Positions 39,475 to 52,845 of a stretch of 64,000 bases of DNA are shown piece after piece. The notes beneath the pieces were generated by a model, which was not told where the DNA came from, did not search any database, and saw nothing but the letters and a program-made list of their open reading frames with translations. The position numbers and the translations under genes are program-made. This stretch comes from Centropus unirufus. Its lineage: Eukaryota > Chordata > Aves > Cuculiformes > Centropidae. The first letter of the stretch is position 1. Each line of letters begins with the position of its first letter. Where the stretch lies: positions 356,551 through 420,550 of the forward strand of contig VYZI01000284.1 of assembly GCA_013397695.1 (NCBI GenBank), in the 5' to 3' direction.

Positions 39475-42400
39475 GCTCTGTGGTGACATTCATTTAACAC
39501 TCACTGTACTGCACTGATAGATGTGATAGGAGGGTGCATGTCAGAAATCAGTCTGTGTTGCTTTCTTTAAATGTAAAGAACGGTGCATGAAGCCCTGACA
39601 GTGTATAGGAAACAATTCAAAACCCACCAAAATTGTGACTTGACAGCTTTTGTGTTTTGGAGTTGTATAAAACATTGCATAAATGTATTGGGCTTCAGCA
39701 TTTAATTTGTGCTCCTACGGGACAAGCAGCTGTCTTAATTTCCTTCCTGACGCAAATATATCAGGTCTGTGAGTGTTATGTATAAAAGATGTACTGCTCC
39801 AGCCGTACGGTTCCAGGATTGAGCTAGCTGAAAAGAAAGATCTCACTGCAGAGAATATACCTTTTCCTGTCAAAGCTGGGTATCAAGATGTGCAGATGAA
39901 TTTTCATACACTGACCAGGGAATTCCTAGAACATCATTCTGGTGCACGGTGTTCCAGCATACTCGCTCCACTGGGCCTTTCACCTCCAGGACATGGTTTT
40001 GTATTCAGTCTACATCATTTCAGCCAAACGGTTGTTCTACAGCTGCAAAGCGCACTAATGAGATGAGTTTTTGGCAGACTCGCAAAGTTCTCAGTGCCCG
40101 GAGTTACACATGTTGTATACTGTCTGCTGGTTACCTCTGTTTGCACTTAAGGAGGCACTGCACTGTAAGATATTTTTTTTTAGCAGAGAATATATTGCCC
40201 AGTAGCAAAAATGTTATACAGGCTTCTTCTCACACCAGCAAATTTGCCATAGCCCATCTATTTAGAAAGGAGGCATCCATATTCTTGGCTAAATTAAGGG
40301 CAGATTTTCCAAGAACCAGGGCCAAATTGCATTCCCCATTCTTTTTTTCCTTAACCAAGAGCAATTTCATCTTTTCATTGGGATTTCTCAAGCAAAGACA
40401 AAATGACTGTCTTTCATATGGCTGTAATATGTTTCTCTCTTCTTTTTTTTTTTGCCCTGAAATTTAAAAGCTTCTATCACAATTTTTAGCTATATTTACT
40501 GACTTCAGAGTTTCATATTGAGAGCCACAGCCTAGAAAGGTATGAAGACACAAGAGTATGAAATGAAATCCTTTCATACTCTACTAACACTTCATCAACA
40601 TCACAGGTTTATTAATTTTAGGGAAATTTAAGACTGAATTTGTGAAATTTGCATTATTTTTCAATAAAGGTCGGTGCAACTCCTGGAAACAAGCCCATCA
40701 AATTTAATTAAAACACAAACAAAAATGAAAATATTGTTGCTTTTCCTTCGCACACTCCCCCACTCTTTGTTCTTTCAAAAAGTAGGTAGAAGTTTAATGC
40801 CATTTTTGGTTGTGTCTGAGTTTTCATCAACCAGTCAACTAAAGGTATTTCTCGACAAACGCTAGGCTGCAAGATTTCAGAGCAGCACCTGCATGATTGC
40901 ATCCCAGCTCAACATCTCCTTCCTTTACCATGCAGATGTCCCTGGGGCTATCCAGCCCTGCACCTTCCTCAGCACCTCACCCCACCAGCTGCCTGGGAGA
41001 CAGCGTTGCAGGATTTGTAGCTCTGCATCAGTTATTCAATTTACCAGGGAGTACCACTTCATCTTTCTGAGAAGCTGCCGCCTGCTACCCAGCTGCCATT
41101 TTGTGGAGAGGCGCTGATCTAGTATGCTGTAGAAGAATTAAACCCGGCATGCTCTCAGAAAAGGTGCTATTTTTGGTTCCGCATTTCTTCTTTTGCTCAC
41201 CTACGCTGAAGAACGATAACTATTCAAACTGATTGCCTCTACCTGCTCGAGGTATGGAAAAGATTTTTTTTCTTTCTAGGGTAGGAGGAATTGCACAATG
41301 TAAAGGCACTTCTGCCAGCAGGCAAGAGGTCAGTGTGTCACTGCCCTAACTCTTCAGTCTGGAACCTGTTCCCATGAGGACAGGGCAGCAGGGAACCTGA
41401 GTACTTTCTAATACTAGGGCCATTTCCTCTTCCATAACAAAGAAGAGGAAATTCCTGCTTTATAAGGTTTCTCTGGGGACTCTTTTTTACTTCATCTGTT
41501 TGTGAGATAGATAACTTGAATTTCCAAAATGAGTTGGTGTTAAATGTCAGGTTCACTGACAAAAGGTACATTAACTGTTCAGGTAGGTCTGCTGACAACA
41601 TTTGTTTTCCAAAACAATATTCAAACTGAGCCAAGTTTGTAAGGAAGAAAGTTGTTGTTTTGCAAGACCCCTGAGGCAGGATAATAGAAACTGCTAGTTG
41701 GCCTTTCTATCATGGAAAAAATAAACAGATTTTTGGTGATACTCAGAGATTTACACCAAAAAATTACCAGAACTGACTGTTCCTTAAACTTCAGTATTTG
41801 TAAGAGGTGTTTTGCTTTCTCTCCAAATTTTGATAGGCATCCCTCATCTTCCACTTAATATCATAGTAATTAAGTTCATCTTGAAGGTGTAGAGCTCAGA
41901 TTTTAATGTGTCATGGTTGGCAGAAGACTTTTACTTGGGAATCTTCTTGGTCTGAGAAAGTCTAAGTCATTTGAATGCCAAGGTGTACTCCAAAACTTAT
42001 TTCCTTGACTTTTGTGATAATAGGAGGTGATGTAGGCCCAATTGGGAAGGAGCATCGCTGCAAGTTAAGATGTGAAAACTGGATTTGAAAGAGCAAGCAT
42101 TGTTTGCTAATTTAGCAGATAATTTCCTTGTGTAGGCAACGAAAAGCAAACACATGTGTGCCTTAAGAATCTGAAACAAATTAATTAGTGTTCCTTTCTT
42201 CAGATCCTAAGCACTGTTTATATGCTCATTTTAAGCTAAACTGTTTTAAACCATCCAGTTTTCAAGAAGCGGCTCAATGCAATAAGGATATTTTCCAATA
42301 TTACTTTTAAAACATTATTGGATTATAATTCATATAAATATTTCACATATTTGCTCCCAATTCTAGGCATCTTTTTTTTTTCCTGCCTCAAGGTGACTTT

Positions 42401-45400
42401 GAGCCTCATCACTTTACAGCAGACTTCAGAGGCTTTCATCACCCTGTTTGCAAGTACCATTTCAGTGGTTAATCACATCAGGGACAGCTGTCTCTGGGGT
42501 GCCCTTTTTGATACTGGGATGGAAAAAGCCTTTACAGACCCTTCCTTTGGGGCTCCAAGCACAAAATCAGCCACTGACATATGCCCTGCAGAGAGAGGAA
42601 GCCAGTAAAATGATATCACAGCTATTAAATGGGTTCAACTATTTTTGTCTTTTTTTTTGCTATTCCAATAAATTTTTTGGAACCTACCCCACTGTCATTG
42701 ATTCTACCCCAAGAGAAGGAAGCATAAAATCAGTCACTGTGAGGCTCTGAAGCATTGCACAGCAAACCGCTTTCATCTCCCCGGAGAAACTGAAATATGT
42801 TCCCAAATAGAGGACTTAGAAACTTTTCTCTAAATTGCAAGAATGTGAATTATTCCTGTTAGAGAGAGAGCATGAGAGAGAAGTGAGAAGAGTATCTGCA
42901 GTTTCTCATCACAGCCCTATTCTTCCCGTCACCACTTATCAACATGTAAACTTTGTTTTCTCAGGAGTAATGATTTTACAGCCACTAGGGACAATAGGAA
43001 ATGTCAGATAAGAGAGTCATTACACATCAAAACAGCCCAGCCTGACAAGATTGGAACAAAATTCAGAAAGAATGAGCGGAATTCTATATGGTTATGTTTT
43101 GCCTAAAAGTGGCCACTAAACTATAACATAATGTGTTGGATTTTTATTTAAACCCTATGCTTATGGCACACTTTTTTTCCTCTTTGTATTACAACTGAAG
43201 GTTGACTGAAAAGAGAACCCGGGATGCAATGCAGCCATCTCACTTTTGATGTTGGGGAGAAAACTGAGAAGCAGAGGAAAGTTCAGATCTAAACTTTGTG
43301 TCTCCTGCTTATCTCTCACTGTATTCCACCACACGTTGTAAAAGGAGGTAGCTGGCAACATGTGTGTACAGCTTTCAGCTACTGTATAATGGATTTTGAC
43401 ACAGGCCACAGTGGTGATGACCTGTGCGAAGTGGACACCTGTTATGAAATCTCATATGATTTTGCAAAAAGCTCATGATAAATGTTGTCAGTTGAACAGT
43501 GAAGCTCTACAGGCCATGAATTCCTAATGGAATTTCTTGGTTGTGACTATTTGTGCTGGGATATATAGATTGTGAAATAAAATCCAGACAATAGCTGAAT
43601 TCTTGTTTCTTCATTGCAATGTTGCAAGTCACACAAATAGGCTGAAAAGGACCCTGAACTTTAAGCTGTAAAGGCATTTATATCGATGGTATTGGCTGAA
43701 GCACTTTTTGGAGCCAGTTGATATAAATTTAAATTGTGCTTAGGACTCAGCACTGGTTGGGCTTTCTTAGTTGTAATTGCCACGTATATATTAGCCTGTA
43801 GGTGCAGCAAGGTCTTCCTCATCAAAATAAACCTTCCTTGTATTCTGAGAGGAAACCCCTCAATATGTAATTTGTACAGGGAAAACACAGGTGAACAAAC
43901 CGGTAGAACAACTATCTTTTTCTCTTTGCTTCTGTGCTTCCTCCTTCCTGGATGTCTGAGATTCTGCAGGTTGACTGAACATACAGCCGGTTGATTGCTA
44001 AAGACCTTACTTTATAAGTCAGCTCCACTTTCATGATGGTTTCCACTGTGCTGGTGTCAAACGAGCATGGAAACCACAGGGATCTTAAATGGTGGCTGGA
44101 GAAGCATAAGAGACTTCCCTATTTTGTATCTAGTATTTGCAAAAATGAGAATATCTTATTAAAATGAACAGTAGTGTAGGGCCCTGCTAAACATATGAGC
44201 TTAGAAAGTAGGATGAAATGCAATAACTCTGCAACTTTAAGGACCACAAATACAAACCAAAGTTGATCAATATAAAAGTATGAGAGCTAAGTACAGGGAA
44301 CATAATACCTCCCCAGCTATTGATTAACTGTGATACAAATAAACTGTTAATTTGCCTTCTACAGTCGGTTTGAGTAGGAGTGACACCCTTCCTGTCTCAT
44401 ATTCCAGTGACACCCTGCGTAAATGTTCTGTGTAAAAAAACAATTAAATACTCCAAGACCCATATTGTGTGCAGTTGCACACAAAAGTTAGTGATTTCTT
44501 TCTCTGAAGGATGTAGGCTGCCTGGGCAGTATTTTCAGGACTGTCCTTAGTTCCCACTTTGCATCGATCAGCACTTTTGGTCCTAAAACAAGGAGGCTAA
44601 GACCAACAGGAACCTGGTCATGAGAAATAAATAAAAGTTTACCTTATTTGTGTATGATTGCATTTGCCGTGTGATATTGTCACAAGCTTAGTTCCAGTTC
44701 CAGAGGCATTCCATCAGTTCAGAGGGATAGCTTAACCAGGAGCAGCACCCCACTAGCTGCTGTCATATACACGGGTAGTCTGAACATGAACAGTCATAGA
44801 TCCTCCCAGGTGGTTACAATCATTAAATCAACAACCATTTTCTATTCATTTGATCCAACAAAGAGGCCATGCACTCTGTGCCATAGCCAGACCAAGACAC
44901 AGCACAAGGCTTATAGAGACCGCAGATACATCTAGAAACTGGGAAAGTTGTTTCACTGTGAGTCTACCAAACAGGGTTCAGATGGACAGCTTCCACCCTA
45001 CAGTTCTGGAGCGAAAGTTTTATTTCTTTCAAAGCATAAAGTCAATAATAATAATAATTGCAATGGCTCAAGAGGTAACAGTACTATAGCCAATAATAAA
45101 TCATATAGCACCAGGCCATCCTCAACAAAATTGGCTGCAGTCTGTGGTATTTCTTTAATTTTTCTCTGATGTAAGTTTGGGCTCTTGACTGGATGAAAAT
45201 GATAAGAAGGTTTGTTTTAGTTCAACAAGCAGCTTGTGTTCCAATGATGCAACTTATTGTCAGGTCAAAGATTATTTACTTTCGGCTATGAGTAAAATAA
45301 TAAATCGCTTACTGTTTTCTGGACGTGTAACTGCAAATTCCTTAGTTAAAGCTATTTATTTGCCAGTTGCACAATGAATTATAGATTAATTGCTCAATAA

Positions 45401-48002
45401 TAGTTTTGAAGGTGATGCCTGATTGAGGAGTCAGACTCTCACATTGCTGAATGAAGTCAAACACGTGTTTAGTTTCAGTCTGGCTTTTGCATATGAGCCA
45501 CTCTACAAAGGGATCATAAAACAAAGTACAACATGACAACCATGGATACCACCGATGTTTCCTTGTGCAAAAAGAGACAAGATGAAGGAATATCTAGCAT
45601 GGAGAACCAGATGGAGAGGTCCTTATAGATGCTTTGTCTCCCGAATCAGACACATCTGCTCAGGTGGATTTATTACTCTCCAGCAACGACAGCCTGAACC
45701 ATAAGGCCCACTAGCAACAACAGGAGTCTTTCTACTGGCTTCAGAGCACTAGAATCAGATTCCAAAGGTGGATATAAGTCACCCTGTTAGAATCACTAGG
45801 TATTAGATAGAGAATATATTTTAAGAGCTGGGCCTTATTGATTTCACAAGGTTTAACTTTCACAAAATGCCTTAACTGTTTTTGAGATATTACTTGGTGA
45901 TTTGTTTTTACAGTATTTTTTAATTTAAAATCTGAAACTTATAAGCATGTAAGTGCAGTATGGATGGAAAATAACCTAAAAGATTCATAAGACTGATAAG
46001 ATACATAAAAAAGGAGAAAAATGGTTCATAGTTACTATAAACATGTAAATTATAATACTTTTTTTGGCCATTCAGGATTGTAAGAATTTCTAGGAAGTGA
46101 GTTTAGATGTGTGTATAGGGAAGACTGACCAAAGTTAGATCTCCTTATAACTTAACATGATAAAAATAACTGATTGGAGGGTGTCAGATTAAGATTTTAT
46201 GAAGTTAAATCTGAAGCATACTATTGTTATAAAATTTCTCAGTGGGCAAGGTTGTCATATTAATTGAAATTGAAAAAATATCTGACCTTATCCTCATAAT
46301 ACCGATTGCATATTAGTTTAATATAATTACAATGGAGAACCCAAGTGATAGTATTCACATACTTTTGGAAAGGAGGTAAAATTTAGTTACCAGCAGCCTT
46401 TTGGAAACCAGAAAACAGTCAAAGCAATAACTCTTCACTCTTATATTTACCCCACAATAAAAAAACCAGTCAGAAAATCCTTAATTGAAACAGCCACCAT
46501 GCTCTGAGGTTCTAGATTGTTTTATATTGTGTGTTTGTGGAGAGCATCATTTACTTGCTCCAGTAATGGTGAGGAGGATGATTTGTCTTCTGTCTCTGTC
46601 ATTGATCCTTAGAAATTGTGCATATGAATTGTGAAAATAGTTTAAAACGAAGCTTTACTAAGTGACATTTTTATGACCAAAATGGGTTTTCAGACATTTC
46701 ATTGAAAGTATGAAAATGGCTCTAGAAGATGTTGAAGTGCACCTCCCAATGTTTCAATAAACACTTAGGGCCAGGACAACACTGCTGGATGCTAGTATTG
46801 TCGTATTTTCTCCTTATATCACCCATCCAGTATTAGGAGCAAGCAAGTTCAGGCTCTCTTCTTTTTCCTAACTCTAATCTGTACAAACTGCATGGAGAAC
46901 TGCCTGAGTTTTCATTTTCAGGAGTGCTCCATCCATTTGGACTATGCCTGCTCAAGCCTGCTCCTGTGTGCAGCAGTCGCCAGAGCTCCACAGCGAAGCC
47001 TTTCAGCTCTTGAGTGCATGTAACTATTTTCAGGTATGTTGAAACTGCCTCCATACCATTCAGTTTATCCTGTATTAATTTTATACAAGATGCGTTTCTA
47101 CTGCTATTGACAGTTCAACAGTACAGTACTCTAAAATATGCACAGGTTTATACCAAGCTCAGCCAATTCATGTTTTCTGCTGAGAAGCAAGAGGAAAGTC
47201 TCCATGGCTTTTATACTCCAGCACTTTTTCTAAGGCATTCAAGCAATTATACCTCAGGACTTTTTGATGGAAGAGACATAACCTGCCTTCCCCACTTACT
47301 TACGTACACACATTCTTCTCTGTGTGTTAGTTTGGTGCATGCTGGCACATACAGTTACCAGAGAGAACCCCATGCTTCCATCATATGGATAGCAAACGCC
47401 TCACCTTCCAGCTCGCCTTCAGAGATTCACATGAACAATGAATTGCTGTCATTAGAGACCTTGTAGATGCATTTTGCAGAGAAGGCTTTAGAAGTAGGTA
47501 GTCTTTGCATTTTCAGATTCAGTTTCAAATAACAAGCTGAGGACGAAACAGCTGTCAGCAGCTCTAAAGTGAGGAGAAAAGACTCTGAGAAGCATCAGCA
47601 CAATTTTGGACGGCTTCCAAGAAGAAGTAGGACATGAAAGTCCTTGGTGAGGTTGGACAAGATAACTGTTGCGTGCTCTCTGTAGGCTGGTTTCCAGTTC
47701 CAATGTTCACAGGAACATAAAATAATTAGGAAGATTTGTGCTTAGAATTGAAGTCTTAGCCACTTTTCACATCCAAACAAAGCAACACAAGCTGGCTGGA
47801 CTCTGACCCTTTGCAGCATCCCAGTATTCCTAAGGGGACCAGAGGCTTTAAGTAGGCTGGAGAAGACCATCTATGAACAGGAGGCAGAGTAAATCATATA
47901 TTCTTGCTACAGAAATCTACACGAGGTTGTTAATAATCAACGTTGGCAAAGATCCAGGGTTCTCATCCAAGATTTACTGTTGTAAATGTGTGAGCTTGTC
48001 TC

Positions 48003-48025
48003 AATATATATATTTATATATATAA
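48003..48025 (+). repeat. (TA)n microsatellite, interrupted
   Basis: A TATA run is interrupted by one TT. Simple sequence. Confidence 0.8.
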
Positions 48026-50897
48026 TAATTGACATGTGAAGAAAAAAAACCCCACAAATCGCTATTCCTTGCCACTGGGTCTTAGCTCCATAAGGTTTAG
48101 AGAGCGTGTATCTCAATGCAAACTTCAGTTCCTTGTTTTTTCTGTATGAAGATCCTAATATTTCATGCTGCCTTCACAAGTCCTAGCTCTCACCTTGTAA
48201 ATGCATGTGGTTTACCTGCCTTTATGTTCACATGTGTATCCACATAGTACAGTGAAACTACTCACTGGGGTAAAATTAAGCACATTTGCAAGTGAGGGTA
48301 GGACTATTTTCCAGGAGCAATGGACAGCATACATAATCATTCTGCATATGCCAAAAAGCAAGTGCAACAAGTAGATTATGCAGGAGGACCTTCCAAGGCA
48401 TCATATTCCTCAAATCTGCTGCTTTTATAGAAAGCCACAATCTAAATAATACCCCTGACAGGCATTTGAATAGTCCTTCAAAGTTAAGTGAGTCTCATTG
48501 CAAGCAAGGAAGATCTCTACACCATACAATTTTCCTTAGTAGCTCAGAGTTTGCTCTTTCATTATTATGAATAGAGTTATTTAATAGAAAGCAAACATAT
48601 CTGTGCTTTGTATAACAAATGCAAAGCTATGGCTGCTGCTCATAAAATTTTCCAGTCTGAGGACAAATCCTGACCGCTTCACATATAGTCATAGCTGTAC
48701 ACATGCAGAAAATCTCTCGATCAAATGAGTACCCATGTCAGGGTAAGAGGGCACGTGCACATTGTGATTAGAAGGTAAGTACCAAATTTTTTATATGGTA
48801 GGGTGTAAAAGGTGAGGAAGGGCAGCAAGCAAATGCAGTAAGATGGGAGCGTGTCTTTGAAAGAATTTTCCTATTGCAGAAGAGCCCAATGCAAAGTCTT
48901 ATTCTTTCTCCCACTACAATTCCCAGTCAGGTCACTTGGGCCCTCCTCTGCACCCCAGCTTTTTGCGCACTGAGTGCAATTGCATTGCTGTGACACCGCA
49001 GCAGGCTGTCTCTCATCAGCCCCTGCTGTGATACTCCTAACGCTTTCACTCCAGGGAGTGCTTCCCCGCTTGATGCTGCTAGCAGATTAAAGCTGTTCTA
49101 ATTTTCCATCCTAAGCCAAATAGATGCATAAGCAAGCTGTCGGATTGTTTTGCTGTGAGTGCAGTACACCATCAGCCTGCTTCCTGCTCCCCCCAGCCCA
49201 GCCCTCATACTGGTGGACATTTGCAAGTAAAACGGGAGGTGGAGGGCAGAGGTGAGATTGAGACACACGATAGACAAGGAAGAGTTCCAGGAATATTTTT
49301 CTGCCAAACCCTATTTTTCAAGCTACTCTCCTGACTCCTATCTCTGTGTTAGTGTCAGGAGATGACTTGAAAATTAGGGAGTCTTTTTCTAGGATCAGAA
49401 AAGTCATCAAGATTCATTGGATCAGAAGAGTCTTTAAAATCCAATGTTTTTCAGAAATAGGCTGAATGAGCTCGGTAAAGATTAGATGCCAGTCCAAAAA
49501 TACAGTGCAATACAATTTATTTTTATATGCCATCCTTCATACAAAGTACCACAAAACACTTTAGAGAGATGGAGAGATAATGCTTTACAGAGTTAGGTAC
49601 AGCAACTCCTAGACAGGCAGCAAAGGAAAATGACATATGGAAATAGAGCAGAGTAGAAGGGAAAGCTGAAATTTAAAACCAGTAAAGATGCAAGTAAGTA
49701 TCCTCCTGGATGAGTCCCCAAAAAAGGACTGCAGAAGATGATAAGTAGAAATTAGTGCTGAAAAGTAGACCAGAAAACAAAACTAAGGATGCTTTCATTT
49801 GGCAACATCTGATGCGAGGAAACAATACAGGGGGATATCTGGCTGTCATTATAAAAGCTAAACAATTTTTTAACAATTCAATACTATATAATCCTAGCAT
49901 TCTTGACTACCCATCTGAATTAGAACTCTGAAGAGTTCTACACACCCCAAGATTTCCTCTTGCCACAGAAATCAGTCCGCCTGTGATATGAGGATTTTAT
50001 GATGCCTGAACACTTCAGGGGCATTACCATAATTTTAAGGAAGCCGGGACCAAACGACACGGAGATGGCTTTGTCTGGGGCAACAGGCAGAAATCCTTGC
50101 ATGTGCACAAAGAGGCATGCCAGCAGACTTGCACAAACTTTACATAAGAACCCCTTAAAAAATACATTACCAGGTTAAAGTTTAAGCTGCACTCAATGAT
50201 TCTGAACTAAATTGAAGGGCTTGAGGGTATTTATTTGTTGCAGGGTAGAGGGAAGCAGGTGCTGTGTGTGGAAGTATTACCTTTCCCAGAGGATCTCTGT
50301 AGCTGGCTGAAAGATGAAAAGACACACACTGCAGATGAGTCAGGAATGGAGAAAGGAAAAAAAAAAAAGAAATGAAAAAGGATTTTTTTTTCCAAAATAG
50401 GATAAAAATATGCTAAATCTATTTTATGTTGCTGTGATTTTGTCACTGCTGGCCTTGGCGGGCTTTTCTGGCTCTAACAGGCTTGATTATTGTTTCTGAG
50501 AGCACATGGATGGCATTGCAGCAAGCATGCAGCAGCACAGTCTGCATTGCCTGGATAGAATAGGCATTGGGCAGTGGGTTATCACATTCCTCATATCATT
50601 CAAGCCTTACTGCAGTGATATGTCATTATGTATACTTAATTCAAAAACGTGAAGCTGGAAAAGTCACCAATGCTGCGGCTCTTATAGAACAACATCCCAG
50701 CAACCAGTCTCTAGTAAAAGGTAGGTGAGATAGTCCTGTTACAGACATCAGCTTTTTCAGGGCTTTTTTTGTTTTCCCACTCCAGCTAGCAGCGAGCTGT
50801 ATAATACAAAATATCAGTGTGAAAATGTGTGCCCTAACTGTGCATGAGCATGCCTTTACATGCTCGAATAAACCCACTAATTCCAGATTCCCTGTCT

Positions 50898-50960
50898 CTG
50901 ACCAGATTCTGCCACTTTGAATCATTTTACACTCATGCCAGGTATTAGTCTGAGTAATAT
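50898..50960 (+). repeat. Possible ancient sauropsid repeat fragment
   Basis: The segment beginning 'gaccagattctgcc' and containing 'attttacactcatgcc' resembles remnants of an old palindromic repeat widespread in reptiles and birds, whose ends read like CCAGATTCTGC and whose interior carries TTTACAC. The same opening recurs at 56247. Identity is low and the assignment rests on recall only. Confidence 0.2.
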
Positions 50961-51856
50961 GTCTACCCTAGTGTTTTCTTTTTGTTTTGTTGTGGGCTTT
51001 TTTCTATTTTTGTTTTATTATTATTCTTCACAAATTCGCCATCTGGTGAGGTATCTGCCTGTCAATGTACATCCAGGCCCACTGCAGCACACCAATTTCT
51101 CCCTCTCATTACCTCTTGCAGCCAAGATTAAGTTAAAAACACGTGAAAGGGAGATGCATTTTTCTGGCCCCTCATCATTTATACTTTTAATTTTTTACAT
51201 GTTGTTAATGGAACATTTCTAGAATATTTCCTAATTTATTTGAAGATACAGAGGAGTGTGCTGGTTTTAGGCACTAGCCCAGTTAGAATTGCATGCAATA
51301 GCACACACAGTATATCCAGGGAGTATTGGATGATCACCAGTGCAAGTTCATGTGTCATTAACAGATACGTGCTGTTATAACGAGGTCATATACTAAAATG
51401 GCAAGTTTGGGGTAATGAGTTAGAATCTCTCTGGGAATTGGCCATGTGCCTTTTAACTAAGTTGTCATTTGTTTTATTAGCATTATATTTTACTTATTTG
51501 GCACAGTCCCTTGAGGGATCAGCTGTTGACTCAGTCTCAAAGATTAGGCAATGTATTCCTCTTGCTATAGACAACTTTTTTTGAAATCTTGAGCCGAGAG
51601 AGAAGTGTGCCTCTGCTTCTTCCCTGCCTTCTTTGCAAGGACTTGTACTAGCAGTGGCAAGGGATTTGCGTGGTCTTACCAATACAAACTCATCTGATCT
51701 TAGATCCAGCATGCTGTCTGCTAGCTAGAAAGAAATTTTTTGTTCTGGCTTCACATTTACACATCATTTGACTTTAAGTCAAAACCTGTCAACCTTGCTC
51801 TTATGCAGCACACTTCTTCCTTCCATAACATGGAAGACTGGGAAATAGCTTTAGCC

Positions 51857-51874
51857 AAAAAAAAAAAAAAAAAA
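51857..51874 (+). repeat. Poly-A, 18 nt
   Basis: Eighteen uninterrupted A residues. The sequence to the left is not a recognisable processed transcript, so no retrocopy is claimed. Confidence 0.9.
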
Positions 51875-52845
51875 GCCCTACTGTCTAAGGGCTACTGTGA
51901 GTCTTATATTGAACATTTAGATCCTCACAATTCCCATTCAACCACTGCATGAGCTTGGAAGATCCTCCAATATGTGGAGTGAATCACAGGTAGTGTACCT
52001 TGTCCCAAGCCAGCATAAGAAAATGCGACTCTCAAGCCTGTGGCTATGGCATACAGAGCAATAGAGAAGAGGGCAGAATTTGACTAAAGTATTGTATAAA
52101 TTTTCACTTAAATAGGATGGATGTCCAGTTTTCATTGTCAAGGAAGCTCATACTGTGAAGTCAAGAGAACTAAATAATCCCCTGTCGCTCATATCATGCC
52201 TATGGCCCACTAGGTCTTCAATGTTACCTCTCAAAGCATAGCGTGAGAAAGCAGCAGTGTTCACCAAAGAGATGTAAAGCTCTAAAGAGATGAACCTTCA
52301 GGCAATGAGAGAAAAACCTTTTCAAATCTACCCTACTGCACAAGCAGTCTAAAAGCTCAGGACGTTGACCTCTCCTTCCAGCTAAGGAACACCCCAAACT
52401 CCAGGAAAGGTCAGCTATGTTTTCCTGTTGGGAGCTTAAAAAGCTCCTGACTCACCCGCTGGGTATTTTGGTCCCATTTCAAGGTGTATACTACTCCGTG
52501 TTGGCAATTTCCCATGTCAGGGTGACTCCCTCAGGGCCAGTATGCCTACCAGAAAAGTCTTGCAATATAATGAGCCTTCCATGTCATCTAAATCCATCTG
52601 AGAGTAGAGTCAGGTTGAGTAAATGTGATAGATTATGGTCTTACAAAAAAAAAATCTGAAATATAGACGGTAAACATATAGAGAAAAAGAAAAATACTAA
52701 CAAATATTGAAATGTTGGACTGGAGAATGGTAGAGGGAGGCAGAGATCTTTAGGGGACTGTGAAGAGCAGTACAGGTGTGCTACATTAATTTAGTAGAGT
52801 TTTCTTCAGGAAGATGACAGCTGCAATAAATACATTGGGCTTGTA

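Larger units (their letters stand above)
34372..52845. other. Unique DNA, no gene; possible regulatory patches
   Basis: No exon, RNA gene or transposon could be recognised. Open frames here (172 codons at 39949-40467; 150 codons at 47014-47466) lack domain, repeat or signal features and have no frame partner. Simple repeats are the GA run at 39454-39474, an interrupted (TA)n at about 48003-48025 and an A run at 51857-51874. Patches with more even base composition and dense homeodomain-, E-box- or FOX-like words lie at about 34690-35110, 39185-39560, 48920-49175 and 50420-50640. They are the better candidates for conserved non-coding elements. A weak ancient-repeat resemblance is at about 50898-50960. 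Confidence 0.5.

Noticed and set aside
39779..39789. TATAAAAG promoter-like word
   Set aside because: No initiator, CpG cluster or downstream exon accompanies it, and such words are frequent in A+T-rich DNA.
47014..47466. 150-residue plus-strand open frame as a gene
   Set aside because: There is no domain, splice-site or codon-bias evidence, and its length is within chance for this much A+T-rich DNA.
47631..47700. A fourth CR1 3' end ('gaggttggacaagataac')
   Set aside because: Only one short CR1-like phrase is present, with no flanking CR1 sequence or terminal repeat.
51857..51874. Poly-A tail of a processed pseudogene
   Set aside because: No recognisable transcript sequence precedes it and no flanking target duplication is visible.
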